From CALGLS01 sp047626155 (lineage in GTDB: Bacteria; Bacteroidota; Bacteroidia; Chitinophagales; Saprospiraceae), in the NCBI GenBank assembly GCA_047626155.1, contig JBLHRR010000046.1:1-32989 (forward strand): a stretch of 32,989 nucleotides of DNA, in the 5' to 3' direction. The notes beneath the pieces are model-generated. The model was not told the origin of the DNA. It ran no database searches and was given only the letters and a program-made list of their open reading frames with translations. Positions 32,585 through 32,989 of this stretch are shown here, one piece after another. How positions within the stretch are numbered: the first letter of the stretch is position 1; each line of letters begins with the position of its first letter. The position numbers were made by a program, and so were the translations under genes.

Positions 32585-32989
32585 TAAAAAAGTCCCACTA
32601 GACTGAGGTTATAGATCTAATGGGAGCTTGTTTGTTGTGTAGTGAAAAATCCCTAGTATATTGCTTGTTATTTTCCAGGGGTGGGGAAAAGAAGACCTCA
32701 TAAGAAACACATGGCGTACCCATACGCCTGATCAAATAGAGATTCAATATAGCTCAATTCAATCGTATAGAAAATGAAACACTTTTCTTCGTAAAATAAA
32801 TTTTTTCTAAATGCTTTTCGCGCCTTTTTATAGGTGCTTTATGTGCGGGTCTTGGGAAGGAAATAAACGGGCGGTTATCTTAAAGTTACTATTTTGTTTT
32901 ATTGTTGTTATTTATAATACAATATTAAGAGGAATATTTAATTCCACAAAATTTAATTATTCTAAATGTACGGTTTCGTGACATGGAAT
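32585..32989. other. Right-edge non-coding stretch
   Basis: The last 405 bases hold no gene that I can support. They contain a terminator-like hairpin (32593-32625), a short perfect hairpin GGCGTA/TACGCC (32713-32728) and an AT-rich tail. An ATG at 32984 is too close to the edge to judge. Confidence 0.6.
32593..32625 (+). terminator. Possible terminator after the GH3/beta-lactamase fusion gene
   Basis: TCCCACTAGA (32593-32602) pairs with TCTAATGGGA (32616-32625) at 9 of 10 positions, followed by a T/G-rich tail (TTGTTTGTTG) rather than a pure T tract. It lies 9 bases after the stop codon. Confidence 0.45.

Overview
The window reads as a chromosomal segment of a Bacteroidota bacterium, most likely from the Saprospiria (Lewinella/Haliscomenobacter-like). 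The evidence is a large SprB-repeat protein with a C-terminal type IX secretion (T9SS) sorting domain, TAnnTTTG promoter elements, AT-rich leaders without clear Shine-Dalgarno sites, lipoproteins, a TonB receptor with a carboxypeptidase-like N-domain, propeller-type sensor kinases and FAS1 repeat proteins. The genus assignment is inference. I see no phage, transposase, CRISPR array, rRNA or convincing tRNA.

Region 1 (1-3583, minus strand): an ECF sigma factor overlaps a protein with an inner-membrane helix, a long low-complexity linker and a C-terminal outer-membrane-type barrel. This is the layout of a dual-membrane-spanning anti-sigma factor. A secreted multi-FAS1 protein follows and is cut by the left edge. 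Region 2 (3584-5470): a gene-free stretch with a strong inverted repeat, then a TTG-started lipoprotein and a small conserved cytoplasmic protein. Region 3 (5494-11233, minus): a LytTR response regulator, a periplasmic-propeller histidine kinase and a soluble TPR histidine kinase in one apparent operon.

Region 4 (11730-23539, plus): ribulose-phosphate 3-epimerase, a TonB-dependent receptor, a small single-pass membrane protein and a 2439-residue secreted M43-type metalloprotease with 22 SprB-like repeats. A dispersed hairpin repeat lies 5' of each of the last three genes. Region 5 (23722-26827, minus): a second ECF sigma factor with its single-pass partner, closed by a clear intrinsic terminator, then a small lipoprotein. 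Region 6 (27390-32584, plus): a BamA/TamA-type barrel, a family 2 glycosyltransferase and a lipoprotein fusing a degenerate GH3 domain to a serine beta-lactamase/esterase domain.

The common theme is cell-envelope sensing and surface display: two sigma/anti-sigma systems, one two-component system, and large exported adhesion-like or hydrolytic proteins. The most unusual signals are: (a) cysteine pairs that appear and disappear together across the SprB array, two classes in two zones; (b) the dual-membrane anti-sigma architecture beside a FAS1 adhesin; (c) the hairpin repeat beside three consecutive genes; (d) the loss of GH3 catalytic residues in the fusion lipoprotein; and (e) a reversal of C/G skew from start to end of the giant gene.
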